Shown here one piece after another: positions 1 through 12,031 of a stretch of 64,000 nt of DNA (position 1 is the stretch's first letter; each line of letters opens with the position of its first letter). Below the pieces are notes generated by a model. The model worked only from the letters and a program-made list of their open reading frames with translations. It ran no database searches and had not been told where the DNA came from. Both the position numbers and the translations under genes were made by a program. This DNA comes from Alisma plantago-aquatica (taxonomy: Eukaryota > Streptophyta > Magnoliopsida > Alismatales > Alismataceae): contig OY856413.1 in the NCBI GenBank assembly GCA_963693085.1, positions 749,610,056 to 749,674,055 of the forward strand, in the 5' to 3' direction.

Positions 1-1052
1 CAATTAAAGGAATAAGGACAATTATAAACCATAATATTGCATGATAAAGATTTACTATGCCAAGATGGTCAAAAGTATGAGGCATGTAATAAATAAGAAG
101 TCTGCCATGATGAACAATAATAAAGTTGCATGCATGAATAATATTATGACTACAAAAACTAATATAGGGCTGAGGTACCTATCGAACCTCAACCAATAGG
201 TGAGGGAGATTAACACATTCCCAAACACCTAAATATATATAAAAATGGGGAGAGTAATCACATTCCACTGGGCAAAATAACACATGCCCTTGATTGTACA
301 CTGCATTAGTTATTTAGTCAATAATTCATCATGCTGAGTAAATTAAATTGGCAGAGTGGAAATAAAAGTAATATAGTAGTGGGGTTCAAAAATCATGAAG
401 TAATTGAAGTAAAGGTGACACAAAAAGGCAATAAAATGATTAAAGGCTAAGACTATGCCTCATTGGAAATATTAGGGTTGGATATCAAAATGCCCAATTG
501 AAGAAACAAGTTTACACACTCATGCATAAATAGGGTTGCACATACACATACATACATAGGATCACATACCTTAATGTAGAGTCCTAATCATCACTTTAAC
601 CAACTAGCTTGTATCCAAGACCACTTTATCCTAATTTCAAATTATATCACATGTATTAGGGTTTTGTAAAATAAAAATTTAGAAAACCCTAATTTTAGAC
701 CTTCTTGGAAAACCTTTGGTTTAGAACTCAAATATTGGACCAATCAATCAATTGGATTCTCCTAATAAAAAACATATTTATTTATTAAATTTGGAGTTAA
801 AATGAATTAGTTATCAATTTTAGCCTTTTTATATAATAAAATGGTGTTTATAATAAACATCAAAATAGAGATGCAAAACATGACCTGAAAACACTAAAAT
901 AAGATTCTACTTGAAAAATTCTTTTCATCAAATATTTATTTGTATTTTTTGAGCAACCTATGATTTACTATGAATTTATGAAAAATGGACCAATCAGAAA
1001 GTGAGAAAAAACCACGTGTATAATTCTCATTCAGTGGTCATTGGACTGGGGC
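1..1052 (-). repeat. E1 3' LTR, outer part
   Basis: This segment aligns base for base, with scattered differences, to 16377-16405 followed by 17285-18330. It is A/T-rich and has no coding frame. It ends where G1 is inserted and resumes at 12032. In E1 orientation it is the downstream half of the 3' LTR. Confidence 0.85.
1048..1052. repeat. G1 target site duplication, left copy
   Basis: GGGGC sits directly before the TGTT start of the G1 5' LTR. The same five bases follow its 3' LTR at 12027-12031. The matching uninterrupted place in the other E1 LTR is near 18320. Confidence 0.93.
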
Positions 1053-3895
1053 TGTTATAACCTCAATTTCTTGAAAGTGTAATTCTCTTTTAATGAATAA
1101 ATGAAATCCTTTTCTTTGATTTGCAATAGATTTCGTGTGAAATGGCCTTGATTGATTATGGGCTTTTTTGGCCATTGAGCCCAATTGAAAAGAAAAAGGA
1201 ATTAAAAAGGAAAAAGGGATTGATTAATAAAAGGGAAATGTGAGTAATTGAAAATTAAAAGAAGATAAAGGCAAACCAATATTCCCCAATATGGGAATTC
1301 ATGCCTTTAGGATTTCTTGAGGTCCAAGGGAGCCAAAATCACAAGATAATCACAAAAGAAGAAGGAATATAAATTAATTAGGATTAATTAATGAATAACT
1401 TGGGAGAGAAGGAATACTTCTCATCCATTGCAATCTGTTTCCCAAATTTTTTACAAAGTTAGATAATGACAAGACAAACCTTCCCTTAAAATTTGAGAAA
1501 GAAAGGAGTTACACTTTGGGAGAAATAGATTTTGCAAGTTATTTGCAAATTGGGAATAAATTCTGAAATAATGATATATTGTTTCCTTTACTTTGAACGC
1601 GAGCAATATGGTCTGTTGGATCTTCATACAATGTTGGACGCCCTTATCCTAAGTCCCACTGGGACTGTGTTTCTGCAAATTAATAGAGGGACTTTCCCTC
1701 CTGAATTCCTCGTGTTCCTTTGGGTTTGCAAACTGGCTGAGGTTTCCATTGGTTTTAGGAGATGAAACCGCTAGGAATCATCCCTGGTTTGATTAGGTTT
1801 GGTCCTGGTTTTGGGAAATGCCCAAACCAGTAGGGACTGCCTCGACCCTATATATAGGGGAGGATACGCGAAGCCACCAACATCCCTATTTGATAGTCCA
1901 CACCCTACGGTGGAGTACCAGGATCAATTTCACGCTTTCAATTGTGCCAACGAGCCTAACCTAGACCCTCGTCGACATAGCAGACCTTGTCGGAATCCGA
2001 CGAACAAGGGGGTGACCTTGGCGGGGTTTGGGTGGCCAATTTAGGACATCTTCAGCTTCAAAGAAGGGAAGTAGAGATCCCTGGACCGTCGACGTGAGCA
2101 AAGGGAGACCGGAGCCCGAAGTCAACCCCAAGGTTGACCGTCATGGGTTGTTGTACAGAGGCGCGGGGAAGAAGATGACTTCGCGGTGTTTTACCAAACT
2201 ACCCCGAGGTGCTTTCAGACCAGGTGAGGGAAAGTCAGTCATTTGCTTCTTTTGATCTCACATAAAAGGTGCGCGATCCCTGAGCCGTGGGATGCCGCCT
2301 AGTCCACCGTACTATAGATCGAACGGCTCTCGATTTTCTGAAATAACAAATAAACCACAAAAAGGGTGTTTTCTATAAAAATCATATCTTGAGCTAGGAG
2401 ACTCAGATGTGAAAAGTTAATACATGAAAAATGATCAGAAAAATATGAGGAATATATTAAAAATGGTTTGAACACCTAAATATGTATATTTTTGCAAAAG
2501 TGCATATTTTGAATAGAAAAGGTATAATTTGTGGTTAGAAACCCTAATTGTTGATAAATGATATATTTAGTCTTGCAATTAGGTTAATTCGAACATGTTT
2601 AACTTGATTAATGATTAAGATGGTTTTTAACATGTTTTGATGATATAATTACAAGGTTTAGGGTTTTAACTCAATATGTTGATTAATATGTTTAGAAACC
2701 CTAAATTAGAGAAAAAGGAAAGAAAAGATAGAGTAATCCGAAAATTAGGATTTTTGTGGACCAAACTTGATCTTAAGAATCTTAATGGAAAATAAGACAA
2801 GAAAATTAGGGTTTGATGTATATTTTGATAAAATTGAAATAGAATTGGTAAAAAGGTAATGAAACCCTAATTTTCAAGAAACTCTAAAATTGGAATAGCA
2901 ATCCTAAGGAATAAAATTGGATAAATATTGATAAAAGGAAATTGGAATGTTTATTTCAGGATTTTTGTGCACCTTGCTTGCTTGATTGGATTTTCTCTCT
3001 ACTTAATTCTGTCTCCAAATCTGCAGTACAAGTATGTGGTTACACTTATGACTACTCGAATTAGTTTTCTGGGATTTTGTCGATGTTTCCATCGCGACTT
3101 GAATTAAACTTTTGGATGTTTTAATTCATGCAAATTATAATGTGAATATGACTATCACATAAGAGATATGCGTACTAGCTCAGATCCTAGTCCCCTCTGT
3201 AGCCTAATGGGTTGACCTAGTACATGGCTACCAATGGGGTAGGCCCATCAGGTCATTGGATGACTTAGTATATGGCTACCAATGGGGTAGGTCCATAAAG
3301 TCACTTTGAGTTAGGAATTGGACTACCTAGGGTAGGGCCATGCGACTCAACCCTAGATAATGGTCTACCTGTTAGGTAGGATCATGCAGGGTTTAATAAG
3401 GATCTACCATGTGAGAGAGGTAGTATCCATGTCCACTGTAGGGACAACACAGAGGAAGGGGATAGGAAAGGATTGAGTAGTATTGCTTAAAATGTAATTT
3501 GAATGTTAAATGATGATTGGTTGTTTATATTGTTAATATAGTTGCACAACTTTTGTAATCCCCCACATACCAGCTTTATCCTAACCGCATATTTGTTTGT
3601 CAGCGTTTTAGGTACAAACCCTAAAAGAACAAATAGTAAATTGTCACATTGTGAAAATAAGAAGTAAAGTGCAAGGAGGATTAGATAGAGTAAATTCAAG
3701 TTGTGGATCGATAGATTTCCAAGGTTTTTAAAAAGGTAAGCAAAGTTTTAATTTTTCTACCAGATTTCAGTTAGTTAGTAGAATTTCACAATTATTTCTG
3801 ATTATTTGTTGAACCTTTGATCATGTTATTTGATTAACGGCTCTGACCTTCGGGTCTCCCTTAGTTGGGGGTTACCGGGAGGCGGGGTCGTTACA
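1053..3895 (+). repeat. G1 5' LTR
   Basis: This 2,843-base LTR is a near copy of 9176-12026. It begins TGTTATAACC and ends GTCGTTACA, followed two bases later by the primer site. The three short open frames between 1532 and 2255, around and beyond the TATA box, recur only partly in the 3' LTR and look like chance frames. Confidence 0.93.
1847..1857 (+). promoter_or_regulatory. G1 5' LTR TATA box
   Basis: CCTATATATAG lies about 800 bases into the LTR, in a locally G/C-richer stretch. The same box is present in the 3' LTR (9974-9984) and, on the other strand, in the solo LTR (38062-38073). Conservation in all three copies supports a promoter role. Confidence 0.7.
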
Positions 3896-3897
3896 CT

Positions 3898-3909
3898 TGG
3901 TATCAGAGC
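3898..3909 (+). promoter_or_regulatory. G1 primer-binding site, tRNA-iMet type
   Basis: TGGTATCAGAGC starts two bases after the 5' LTR. This is the usual plant initiator-Met primer site for minus-strand DNA synthesis. Confidence 0.92.
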
Positions 3910-4353
3910 GTAGGTTCTCCATCTAATCATTAATAATTATTGAATTTTACAAATTCCATAGAACCGAGGGAGTTATTAGAGGATTTTTCGAAAGACTGAG
4001 GTGACTAGAAAAGGATCACATCCGGGGGCTGAAATTTGTTTCCTCCACACCACTAGTCGGAATATGAGGACTCCCGGATTGTGTGACTGTCTGGCCGATG
4101 TCTTAGGATAAGACTCGAAATAAGATACCTTTAGGACTCTCTCATCTTGTTCATCCCTTCTCAACTCAAATTCTTTTAAGGATTTTAAGGATTAAGGTTT
4201 TCTCTCTCTTCCTCACCCTCATGTGGTATGGGTAAGTAAGTTAAGGATCAAGGGATCCTCCATCATATTAATAAAAGATACGTAATGAGACCTCATCGGC
4301 ATAAGTATAATTAGTTTAAAGATAAACTCAAAGTTGTTTGTGTGCTTATGTAG

Positions 4354-5772
4354 ATGGCTCGTACTAAGACCGTGGCTATCCCGGTTGCTACCAGTGGAGG
4401 TGGGCTTCCCCGCAAGGAGAATGGATCCTCTGAGAAGCGGAAGCGGAACCATGGTGGGGAGACCTCAAAGAAGAGAAAGAGACGTGAAGAGGCTGTGCAT
4501 GAGGCACCCAACCCTGAACCCATACCCTTCAAAAACCTTGAGCAAGAGGGTGGACCAGAATATGAAGAGCAACATGAGTATGAGGAAGTAGCTCATATGG
4601 AGGAGGACCAGTTTGGTGGTCCAGAACCAACCATGGTAGCTCACACTACGGAATGGATGGAACAACAAAAACAACTTACTGAGGTTATCCATGCCCTATC
4701 TATGAGAGACATAGCTCGAGATGAGAATGGTGAGCCACTTCCTGTTCATCCTCGATTGGGAGCCACCATCCTGGACTTCGTCAAGATAAACATCGAGAAG
4801 TTCTGGGGAGAAGATAAGACTGAAGTGGTTGACAAGGTCTAAGCTTGGCTGCTTGCAGTCGAGAACGGGTTCCGCATGCTTGAGGTGCAGTCCAATAAGA
4901 AGGTTTTGTTTGCTACTCACCTTTTGGAAGGTGCAGCCAAGATATGGTGGGAGAACCATATCAGGGGAAGAGACCTAAGTGAGGAACCAATGGTGTGGAC
5001 CGACTTCAAGACCATCTTCACCGCCAGATTCATCCCCGTCTCAGCCAAGAAGGAGAAGGAGCGAGAGTTCACCAACATGACATAAGGAAGCTCGTCAGTT
5101 GCGGACTTTGGTCGCAAGTTCCACATCTTGGAACGTTTCGGCTATCGGATGGAGGAAGAGAGGAGGGTGGATCACTTCATAGAGCATCTACACCCCACCA
5201 TCAAGCCCCATGTGATGGCCAGTAAGCCAAAGACCTTCGCTGAAGCTTACAACACCGCCTTAGACATGGAAAGGATGGTGATGCCTGCACAGAATCAAAC
5301 TAAGGGATACTTGGGTTTTACTGAAGGAGCTCAAGGTGATAAGAACAACCACAAGAAAGGTCATGTGCATCACCAGGCTAAAGGAAGACATGGAGGGAAA
5401 GGGAAACCCCATCAAGAGAACAACCGACCTCGATGTCGCACCTGCGGGAGATGGCATACCGGTGAGTGCCGCTACAAGAAGAGGGTCTTCTACCAGTGTC
5501 AGTAAGAAGGACACCTCATCACCAATTTCCCTCAGCCTGGCCCAAGGGGACCTTTGGGGTCTCAGTCGTTGGCAGCACAACCAGTAGCTGTAGCACCCCC
5601 AGCTGGAGCACCTCCAGCTGGAGAAAGGAGACAAGCTAGAGTGTTCACCATCGACAATGAAGAAGCTCAGGTGAATGCTAATAAGTTGATTGAGGGTAAT
5701 AACCTATAGAGTTTTTCCTTTTAGTTCAGTAGACCATGTAATAGCTTTCTGATATAGAATAACTATGTAGGC
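4354..5772 (+). pseudogene. G1 gag (capsid/nucleocapsid), broken by stops
   Basis: The frame starts MARTK at 4354 and stays in one frame through the gag region. The N-terminal part is basic and then glutamate-rich. The capsid-like block around 4843-5280 (AKIWWEN, FTARFIP and a later KPKTFAEAYNTAL stretch) matches the retrotransposon gag domain. A zinc knuckle follows near 5433-5520, with the CxxC and the first His and Cys visible and a stop codon interrupting the region just after it. In-frame stops lie at 4840, 5083 and 5503. A degenerate stretch at about 5700-5770 contains three more and does not resemble gag or protease. No frameshift is seen. Gag would form the particle that packages element RNA. 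Confidence 0.87.
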
Positions 5773-6153
5773 TTGCTAGAAGTCATGGGACAAAATGTAA
5801 AAGCACTCTTTGATTCTGGTTCTACTAATACTTTTATTTTGATAAATCTGGCAACTATGCTTGGTTTGGATATCAAGGATTTGGGTTATGTTTTGGATGT
5901 CACAACCCCGAGTGGTTGTATTTATACCTCTCTTTTGAAAACCCTGGCCTTTCCAGTAATATATCTAAACCATGAGCTTCCCACTGACTTTATACTTCTC
6001 GATATGAATGGTTTTGATGTGATCATCGGTATGGATTGGCTTTCCACCTACAGAGCCTAGATTGACTGTAGAGAGAATAAGATTCTCATTAGGAAAACCA
6101 GCTATCCACACTTTACCATTCGAGGAAGGAAAGATGCGACAACCAGCCTTTGT
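5773..6153 (+). pseudogene. G1 aspartic protease, broken
   Basis: The active-site triad region reads LFDSGST, and the C-terminal flap-side signature IIGMDWL is about 75 residues later, as expected for Ty3/gypsy proteases. The block is in the same frame as gag. A stop codon at 6058, just after the WLSTYRA segment, separates it from the next block. The enzyme would cleave the polyprotein. Confidence 0.85.
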
Positions 6154-7884
6154 GTGTCCTCTATGAAAGCTGAACGAATGATATCCAAGGGTTGTCGAGC
6201 CTACCTAGCCATAGTTACCGCACCTGAGGTTAAGGGGCAATCCTTAGAGAATATAGAGGTGGTTCGAGAGTATGCAGATGTGTTTCCAGATCATCTACCA
6301 GGGATTCCCCCTGAGAGGGAGGTTGACTTCTTGATTGAGTTAGCTCCTGGGACTAACCCTATATCTAAGGCACCCTATAGAATGGCCCCAATAGAGTTGC
6401 TTGTGTTGAAAACCCAGTTGTAGGAGTTATTGGATAAATGTTTTATCCGACCCAGTACATCACCTTGGGGAGCACCAGTCCTCTTTGTGAAAAAGAAGGA
6501 TGGGTCGCTTCGGATGTGTATTGACTATCAGATGATCAACTAGGCAACCATTAAGAACAAGTATCCTTTGCCTAGAATAGATGACCTGTTTGACCAACTC
6601 AAATAAGCTTGAGTCTTTTCCAAAATTGATTTGAGGTAAGGATACCACCAGGTGAGAGTGAGAAGTGAGGATATACCCAAAATGGCTTTCAGAACCTGTT
6701 ATGGCCACTATGAGTTTGTGGTCATGCCGTTTGGATTATCCAATGCACCTAGTGTCTTTATGAAACTCATGAACAGTGTGTTCCAACCTTTCCTTGACTC
6801 TTTTGTGATAGTGTTCATAGATGACATTTTGGTGTACTCAGATGACCTAGCCCAACATCGTGACCACCTGGGTAGAGTCCTTGATATCCTGAGAAAGCAT
6901 AAGTTTTTCGGAAAGTTCTCGAAATGTGAGTTTTGGTTGGATCGAGTCATGTTTCTTAGACACATCATCTCAGGAGGAACGATCACCATAGATCCAGCCA
7001 AAGTATCGGCAGTTCGAGACTGGCTGGCACCAAAGAACCCCTCCGAGATTTGTAGCTTCTTGGGGTTGGCCGGATACTACTGTCGCTTCATCAAGGATTT
7101 CTCCAAGACTGCTCTACAGTTAACCATGTTGACCCGGAAGGATGTGAAGTTCGTGTGGTCTGAAGTATGTGAAGCTCGATTCCAGGAATTGAAGGAGAAG
7201 TTGACTACCGCTCCTGTGCTAACTCTGCCTTCTGGAAATGAGGGTTTCATGATATTCACCGATGCTTCCAAGATGGGACTTGGTTGTGTGTAGGAACAGG
7301 ATTGGCATGTGGTTGCATATGCTTCCCGACAGCTCAAGCCGAATGAGGTGAATTACCTGACACATGACATAGAGTTAGCTGCTATCATCCATGCCTTGAA
7401 GATATGGAGGCACTACCTATACGGTGCTACCTTCGAGATCTTCACCGACCATAAGAGCTTGAAGTACTTGCTGACATAGAGAGACCTAAACCTACGACAA
7501 CAATGATGGATGGAGTACATGAAGGATTACGACTTCACCATCGCCTACCATCCTGGTAAGGTGAATGTCGTAGTTGATGCTCTGAGTCAGAAGCAGCTTA
7601 AGTGTGTATATGTTCTGTCCAGTCAGTGGAAGAGTTTAGAGGAGCTTGTGGAATGGACTCCACAACAACTAGAGGACCGAGTTCGGTTGGCTAATATCCA
7701 GATTCAATCTGAGTTGTTGAGTGAGATCATAGCGGCACAATTGACCAGTGAAGAGCTTGACAAGATGAAAGAGTTGCTGATGAAGCCACAAACTCATCTA
7801 TATGTGGGAGTAGACGGAGGAATCAGGTTTGAGAATCGAATATGGGTTCCTGCAGATTCATCGATAAAGGAGCATATCCTATAA
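6154..7884 (+). pseudogene. G1 reverse transcriptase and RNase H, broken
   Basis: Same frame as gag and protease. RT signatures in order are the FPDHLPGIPPEREV stretch, [31 protein letters not shown] and the catalytic [11 protein letters not shown]. RNase H follows with [22 protein letters not shown] and FTDHKSLKY, then [16 protein letters not shown]. Stops interrupt at 6421, 6541, 6604, 6610, 6637, 7291, 7477, 7504 and 7882. The RT fingers region carries the densest cluster (6541-6639). Metal-binding aspartates are still present, so the gene decayed by nonsense changes rather than by loss of catalytic motifs. Confidence 0.9.
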
Positions 7885-8907
7885 GAGGCACATGGATCCA
7901 AATACACAGTACACCCATGGACTACTAAGATGTACAAGGACCTACAGCGGTTTTTATGGTGGCCAGGAATGAAGAAAGACATTGCGTCATGGGTGGCCAG
8001 TTGTCTTACGTGCCAGATGGTGAAGGCTGAACACCAACGACCCGGCAGACTTTTACAGTCGATAGAGATTCCAGAATGGAAATGGGAGCATATCACCATG
8101 GATTTTGTGGTGGGTCTACCCCATACCAAGAGAGGTCATGATGCGATATGGGTCATGGTAGATCGTCTTACCAAGTCAGCACACTTCCTTGCTCTAAAGA
8201 CCACTGCTAAGGTGACAGACCTAGATGAGTTGTACATCAGAGAGATAGTATGTTTGCATGGCGTACCAGGATCAATTATCTCTGACATAGACCCAAAGTT
8301 TACTTCCAAGTTGTGGAAGCAAGTTCAAGAGGAACTTGGTACAAGGTTAAAGTTTAGTACCGCCTATCACCCCCAAATAGATGGTCAGTCAGAAAGGACG
8401 ATCCAGACATTAGAAGATCTGTTGAGAGATTGTGTGCTCGATTGGGGTGGCTCATGGGAGAAATACTTACCATTAGCAGAGTTCGCCTACAACAACAGCT
8501 ACCAAGCCAGTATCGGGATGCCTCCATATGAAGCTTTGTATGAAAGACCGCATCGATCACCACTTCACTGGGATGATGTGGGTGAGAGGACCTTGTTGAG
8601 GTCAGATGAGCTACAATTGTATGCTGATAAAGTGGCTTTGATCAAGCATAGGCTGAAGAGAGCCCAAGATCGACAAAAGTCATATGCTGATGCAAAGCGG
8701 ACTGACGTGCATTTCACTGTGGGAGATCATATGTTTTTGAAAATCCGACCGCTCCGAGCTATAGCCAAGAACAGAGGAAAGTTGAGTCCCCAATACGTGG
8801 GTCCGTTTGAGGTGTTAGAACAGATTGACGAAGCTGCATACCGTTTGGCATTACCCCCTCAGGATAGAATGATGCATGATGTGTTTCACGTATCTAACCT
8901 AAAGTGA
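7885..8907 (+). pseudogene. G1 integrase, nearly intact
   Basis: The longest uninterrupted block, 325 codons from the Met at 7930. It has the HHCC zinc finger (His pair before 7930, CLTCQM after), then the catalytic core: MDFVVGLP with the first Asp, ISDIDPKF with the second, and HPQIDGQSER followed by the region of the third acidic residue. The GPF module (YVGPFEVLEQ) is near the end. The usual HPQTDGQ has Ile in place of Thr here. A stop at 8905 cuts the link to the chromodomain. The finger lies just after the stop at 7882. Confidence 0.92.
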
Positions 8908-8910
8908 TAT

Positions 8911-9132
8911 GTGCAAGATCCGAGCCATGTGCTGAGCATTGAACCTATTGATCTTCAAGGGAAGCTGAATTATCCTGAGTCACCTTTGCGGATTCTAGAT
9001 ACCAAGGTGAAAGAGCTCAGATGCAAGAATATAGAGATGGTAAAGGTTCTTTGGAAGCACCATGGAGAGGATGAGGCCACATGGGAGCTGAAGGCAGACA
9101 TGGAGAAAACATACCCTGAATTGTGTGTTTGA
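8911..9132 (+). pseudogene. G1 integrase C-terminal chromodomain
   Basis: The block has ILDTKVKELR, then MVKVLWKHH and DEATWELKADM, the usual core of chromodomains at chromovirus integrase ends. It is in frame with integrase but separated by the stop at 8905. The TGA at 9130 looks like the natural end. In this family the domain is thought to steer insertion toward particular chromatin; that is knowledge of the family, not seen here. Confidence 0.88.
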
Positions 9133-9160
9133 TTGTTTGAATTTTGAGGGCAAAATTCCT

Positions 9161-9175
9161 ATAAGGAGGGGAGGA
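9161..9175 (+). promoter_or_regulatory. G1 polypurine tract
   Basis: ATAAGGAGGGGAGGA directly precedes the 3' LTR. It would prime plus-strand DNA synthesis. Confidence 0.88.
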
Positions 9176-12026
9176 TGTTAGAACCTCAATTTCTTGAAAG
9201 TGTAATTCTCTTTTAATGAATAAATGAAATCCTTTTATTTGATTTGCAATAGATTTTGTGTGAAATATCCTTGATTGATTGATTGTGGGCTTTGTTGGCC
9301 ATTGAGCCCAATTGAAAAGAAAAGGGAATTAAAAAGGAAAAAGGGATTGATTAATAAAAGGGAAATGTGAGTAATTGACAATTAAAAGAAGATAAAGGCA
9401 AACCAATATTCCCCAATATGGGAATTCGTGCCTTTAGGATTTCTTGAGGTCCAAGGGAGCCAAAATCACAAGATAATCACAAAAGAAGAAGGAATATAAA
9501 TTAATTTGGATTAATTAGTGAATAACTTGGGAGAGAAGGAATACTTCTCATCCATTGCAATATGTTTCCCAAATTTCGTACAAAGTTAGATACTGACAAG
9601 ACAAACCTTCCCTTAAAATTTGAGAAAGAAAGGAGTAATGGTTTGGGAGAAATCGATTTTGCAAGTTATTTGCAATTTGGGAATAAATTCTGAAATAATG
9701 ATATATTGTTTCCTTTCTTTTGAACGCGAGCAATATGGTCTGTTGGATCTTCATACAACGTTGGATGCCCTTCTTCTAAGTCCCACTGGGACTGTGTTTC
9801 TGTGAATTAACAGAGGGACATTCCCTCTTGAATTCCTCGCGTTCCTTTGGGTTTGCAAACTGGCTGAGGTTTCCATTGGTTTTAGGAGATGAAATCGCGG
9901 GGAATCATCCCTGGTTTGATTAGCTTTGGTCCTGGTTTTGGGAAACGCCCAAACTAGCAGGGACTGCCTCAACCCTATATATAGGGGAGGATACGCGATG
10001 ACACCAGCATCCCTATTTCATAGTCTACACCCTGCGGTAGAGTACCAGGATCAATTTCGCGCTTTCAATTGTGCCAACGAGCCTAACCTAGACCCTCATC
10101 GACATAGCAGACCCTGCCAGAATCCGGTGAATAAGGGGGGGTGACCTTGGCGGGGTTTGGGTGGCCAATTGAGGACAGTTTCAGCTTCAAAGAAGGGAGG
10201 CAGAGCTCCCTGGATCGTTAGAATGAGCAAAGGGAGACCGGAGCCCGAAGTCAACCCCAAGGTTGACCGTCGTGGGTTGTTGTACAGAGGCGCGAGGAAG
10301 AAGACTTCGCGACACTTTACCAAACTACCCCGAGGTGCTTTCAGACCAGGTGAGGGCAAGTCAGTCATTTGCTTCTTTTGATCACACATAAAAGGAACGT
10401 GATCCCTGAGCCGTGGGATGCCACCTAGTCCACCGGACTATAGATCGAACGGCTCTCGATTTTATGAAAATAACAAATAAACCATAAAAAGGGTTTTTCC
10501 TATAAAAATCGTATCTTGAGCTAGGAGACTCAGATGAGAAAAGTTAATACATTAAAAATGATCAAAAAAATATGAGGAATATATTAAAAATGGTTTGAAC
10601 ACCTAAATCTATATAGTTTTGCAAAAGTACATATTTTGAATAGAAAAGGTATTAATTTGTGGTTTGAAACCCTAATTGTTGATAAAAAAAAATATATTTA
10701 GTCTTGCAATTAGGTTAATTCGAACATGTTTAACTTGATTAATGATTAGTATGGTTTTTAACCTATTTTGATGATAGAATTACAAGGTTTAGGGTTTTAA
10801 CTCAATATGTTGATTAATATGTTTAGAAACCCTAAATTAGAGAAAAAGGAAAGAAAAGATAGAGTAATCCGAAAATTAGGGTTTTTGTGGACCAAACCTG
10901 ATCTTAAGAATCTTAATGGAAAATAAGATGAGAAAATTAGGTTTTGATGTATATTTTGATAAAATTGAAATAGAATTGGTAAAAAGGTAATGAAACCCTA
11001 ATTTTCAAGAAACCCTAAAATTGGAATAACAATCCTAAGGAATAAAATTGGATAAATATTGATAAAAGGAAATTGGAATGTTTATTTCAGGATTTCTGTG
11101 CACCTTGCTTGCTTGATTGGATTTTCTCTCTACTTAATTTTGTCTCCAAATCTGCAGTACAAGTATGTGGTTACGCTTATGACTACCCAAATTAGTTTTT
11201 CGGGATTTTGTCGATGTTTCCATCGCGACTTGAATTAAACTGTTGGATTTTTTAATTCATGCAAATTCTAATGTGAATATGACTATCACATAAGAGATAT
11301 GCCTACTAGCTCAGATCCTAGTCCCGTCTATAGCCTAATGGGTTGACCTAGTACATGGCTACCAATGGGGTAGGCCCATCAGGTCATTGGATGACTTAGT
11401 ATATGGCTACCAATGGGGTAGGTCCATCAAGTCACTTTGAGTCAGGAATTGGACTACCTAGGGTAGGGCCATGCGACTCAACCCTAGATAATGGTCTACC
11501 TATTACGTAGGATCATGCAGGGTTTAATAAGGATCTACCATGTGAGAGAGGTAGTATCCATGTCCACTGCAGGGACAACACATAGGAAGGGGATAGGAAA
11601 GGATTGAGTAGTATTGCTTAAAATGTAATTTGAATGTTAAATGATGATTGGTTGTTTATATTGTTAATATAGTTGCACAACTTTTGTAATCCCCCACATA
11701 CCAGCTTTATGCTGAGCGCATATTTGTTTGTCAGCGTTTTAGGTACAAATCCTAAAAGAACAAATAGTAAATTGTCACATTGTGAAAATAAGAAGTAAAG
11801 TGCAAGGAGGATTAGATAGAGTAAATTCAAGTTGTGGATCAAATGATTTCCAAGGTTTTTAAAAAGGTAAGCAAAATTTTAATTTTTCTACCAAATTTCA
11901 GTTAGTTAGTAGAATTTCATAATTATTACTGATTATCTGTTGAACCTTTGATCCTGTTATTTGATTAACGGCTCTGACCTTCGGGTCTCCCTTAGTTGGG
12001 GGTTACCAGGAGGCGAGGTCGTTACA
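9176..12026 (+). repeat. G1 3' LTR, with TATA box at 9974-9984
   Basis: This 2,851-base LTR pairs with 1053-3895, begins TGTTAGAACC and ends GTCGTTACA. It is followed by the target duplication GGGGC at 12027-12031. Differences from the 5' LTR are scattered substitutions and small indels. Confidence 0.93.
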
Positions 12027-12031
12027 GGGGC

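Larger units (their letters stand above)
1053..12026 (+). mobile_element. G1: full-length Ty3/gypsy chromovirus (Tekay/Del-like)
   Basis: A complete 10,974-base element. It has two LTRs of about 2.85 kb that start TGTT and end TTACA, a perfect 5-base target duplication, an initiator-Met primer site, a polypurine tract, and a gag-protease-RT-RNase H-integrase-chromodomain order. The chromodomain and long LTRs point to the Tekay/Del group; that lineage call is inference from recalled family features. A hand count over the first 235 bases of the two LTRs gives about 4 percent substitution plus one indel, so the insertion is not recent. The polyprotein frame is kept for 4.8 kb but has many stop codons, so this copy cannot encode its own proteins. 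Confidence 0.93.

Noticed and set aside
1532..2255. Open frames of 75-81 codons in the G1 LTR as genes
   Set aside because: They vary or break in the other LTR copies and have no domain.
4840..8907. Programmed stop readthrough in G1
   Set aside because: Too many stops, of all three types, spread over all domains; decay is the simpler reading.
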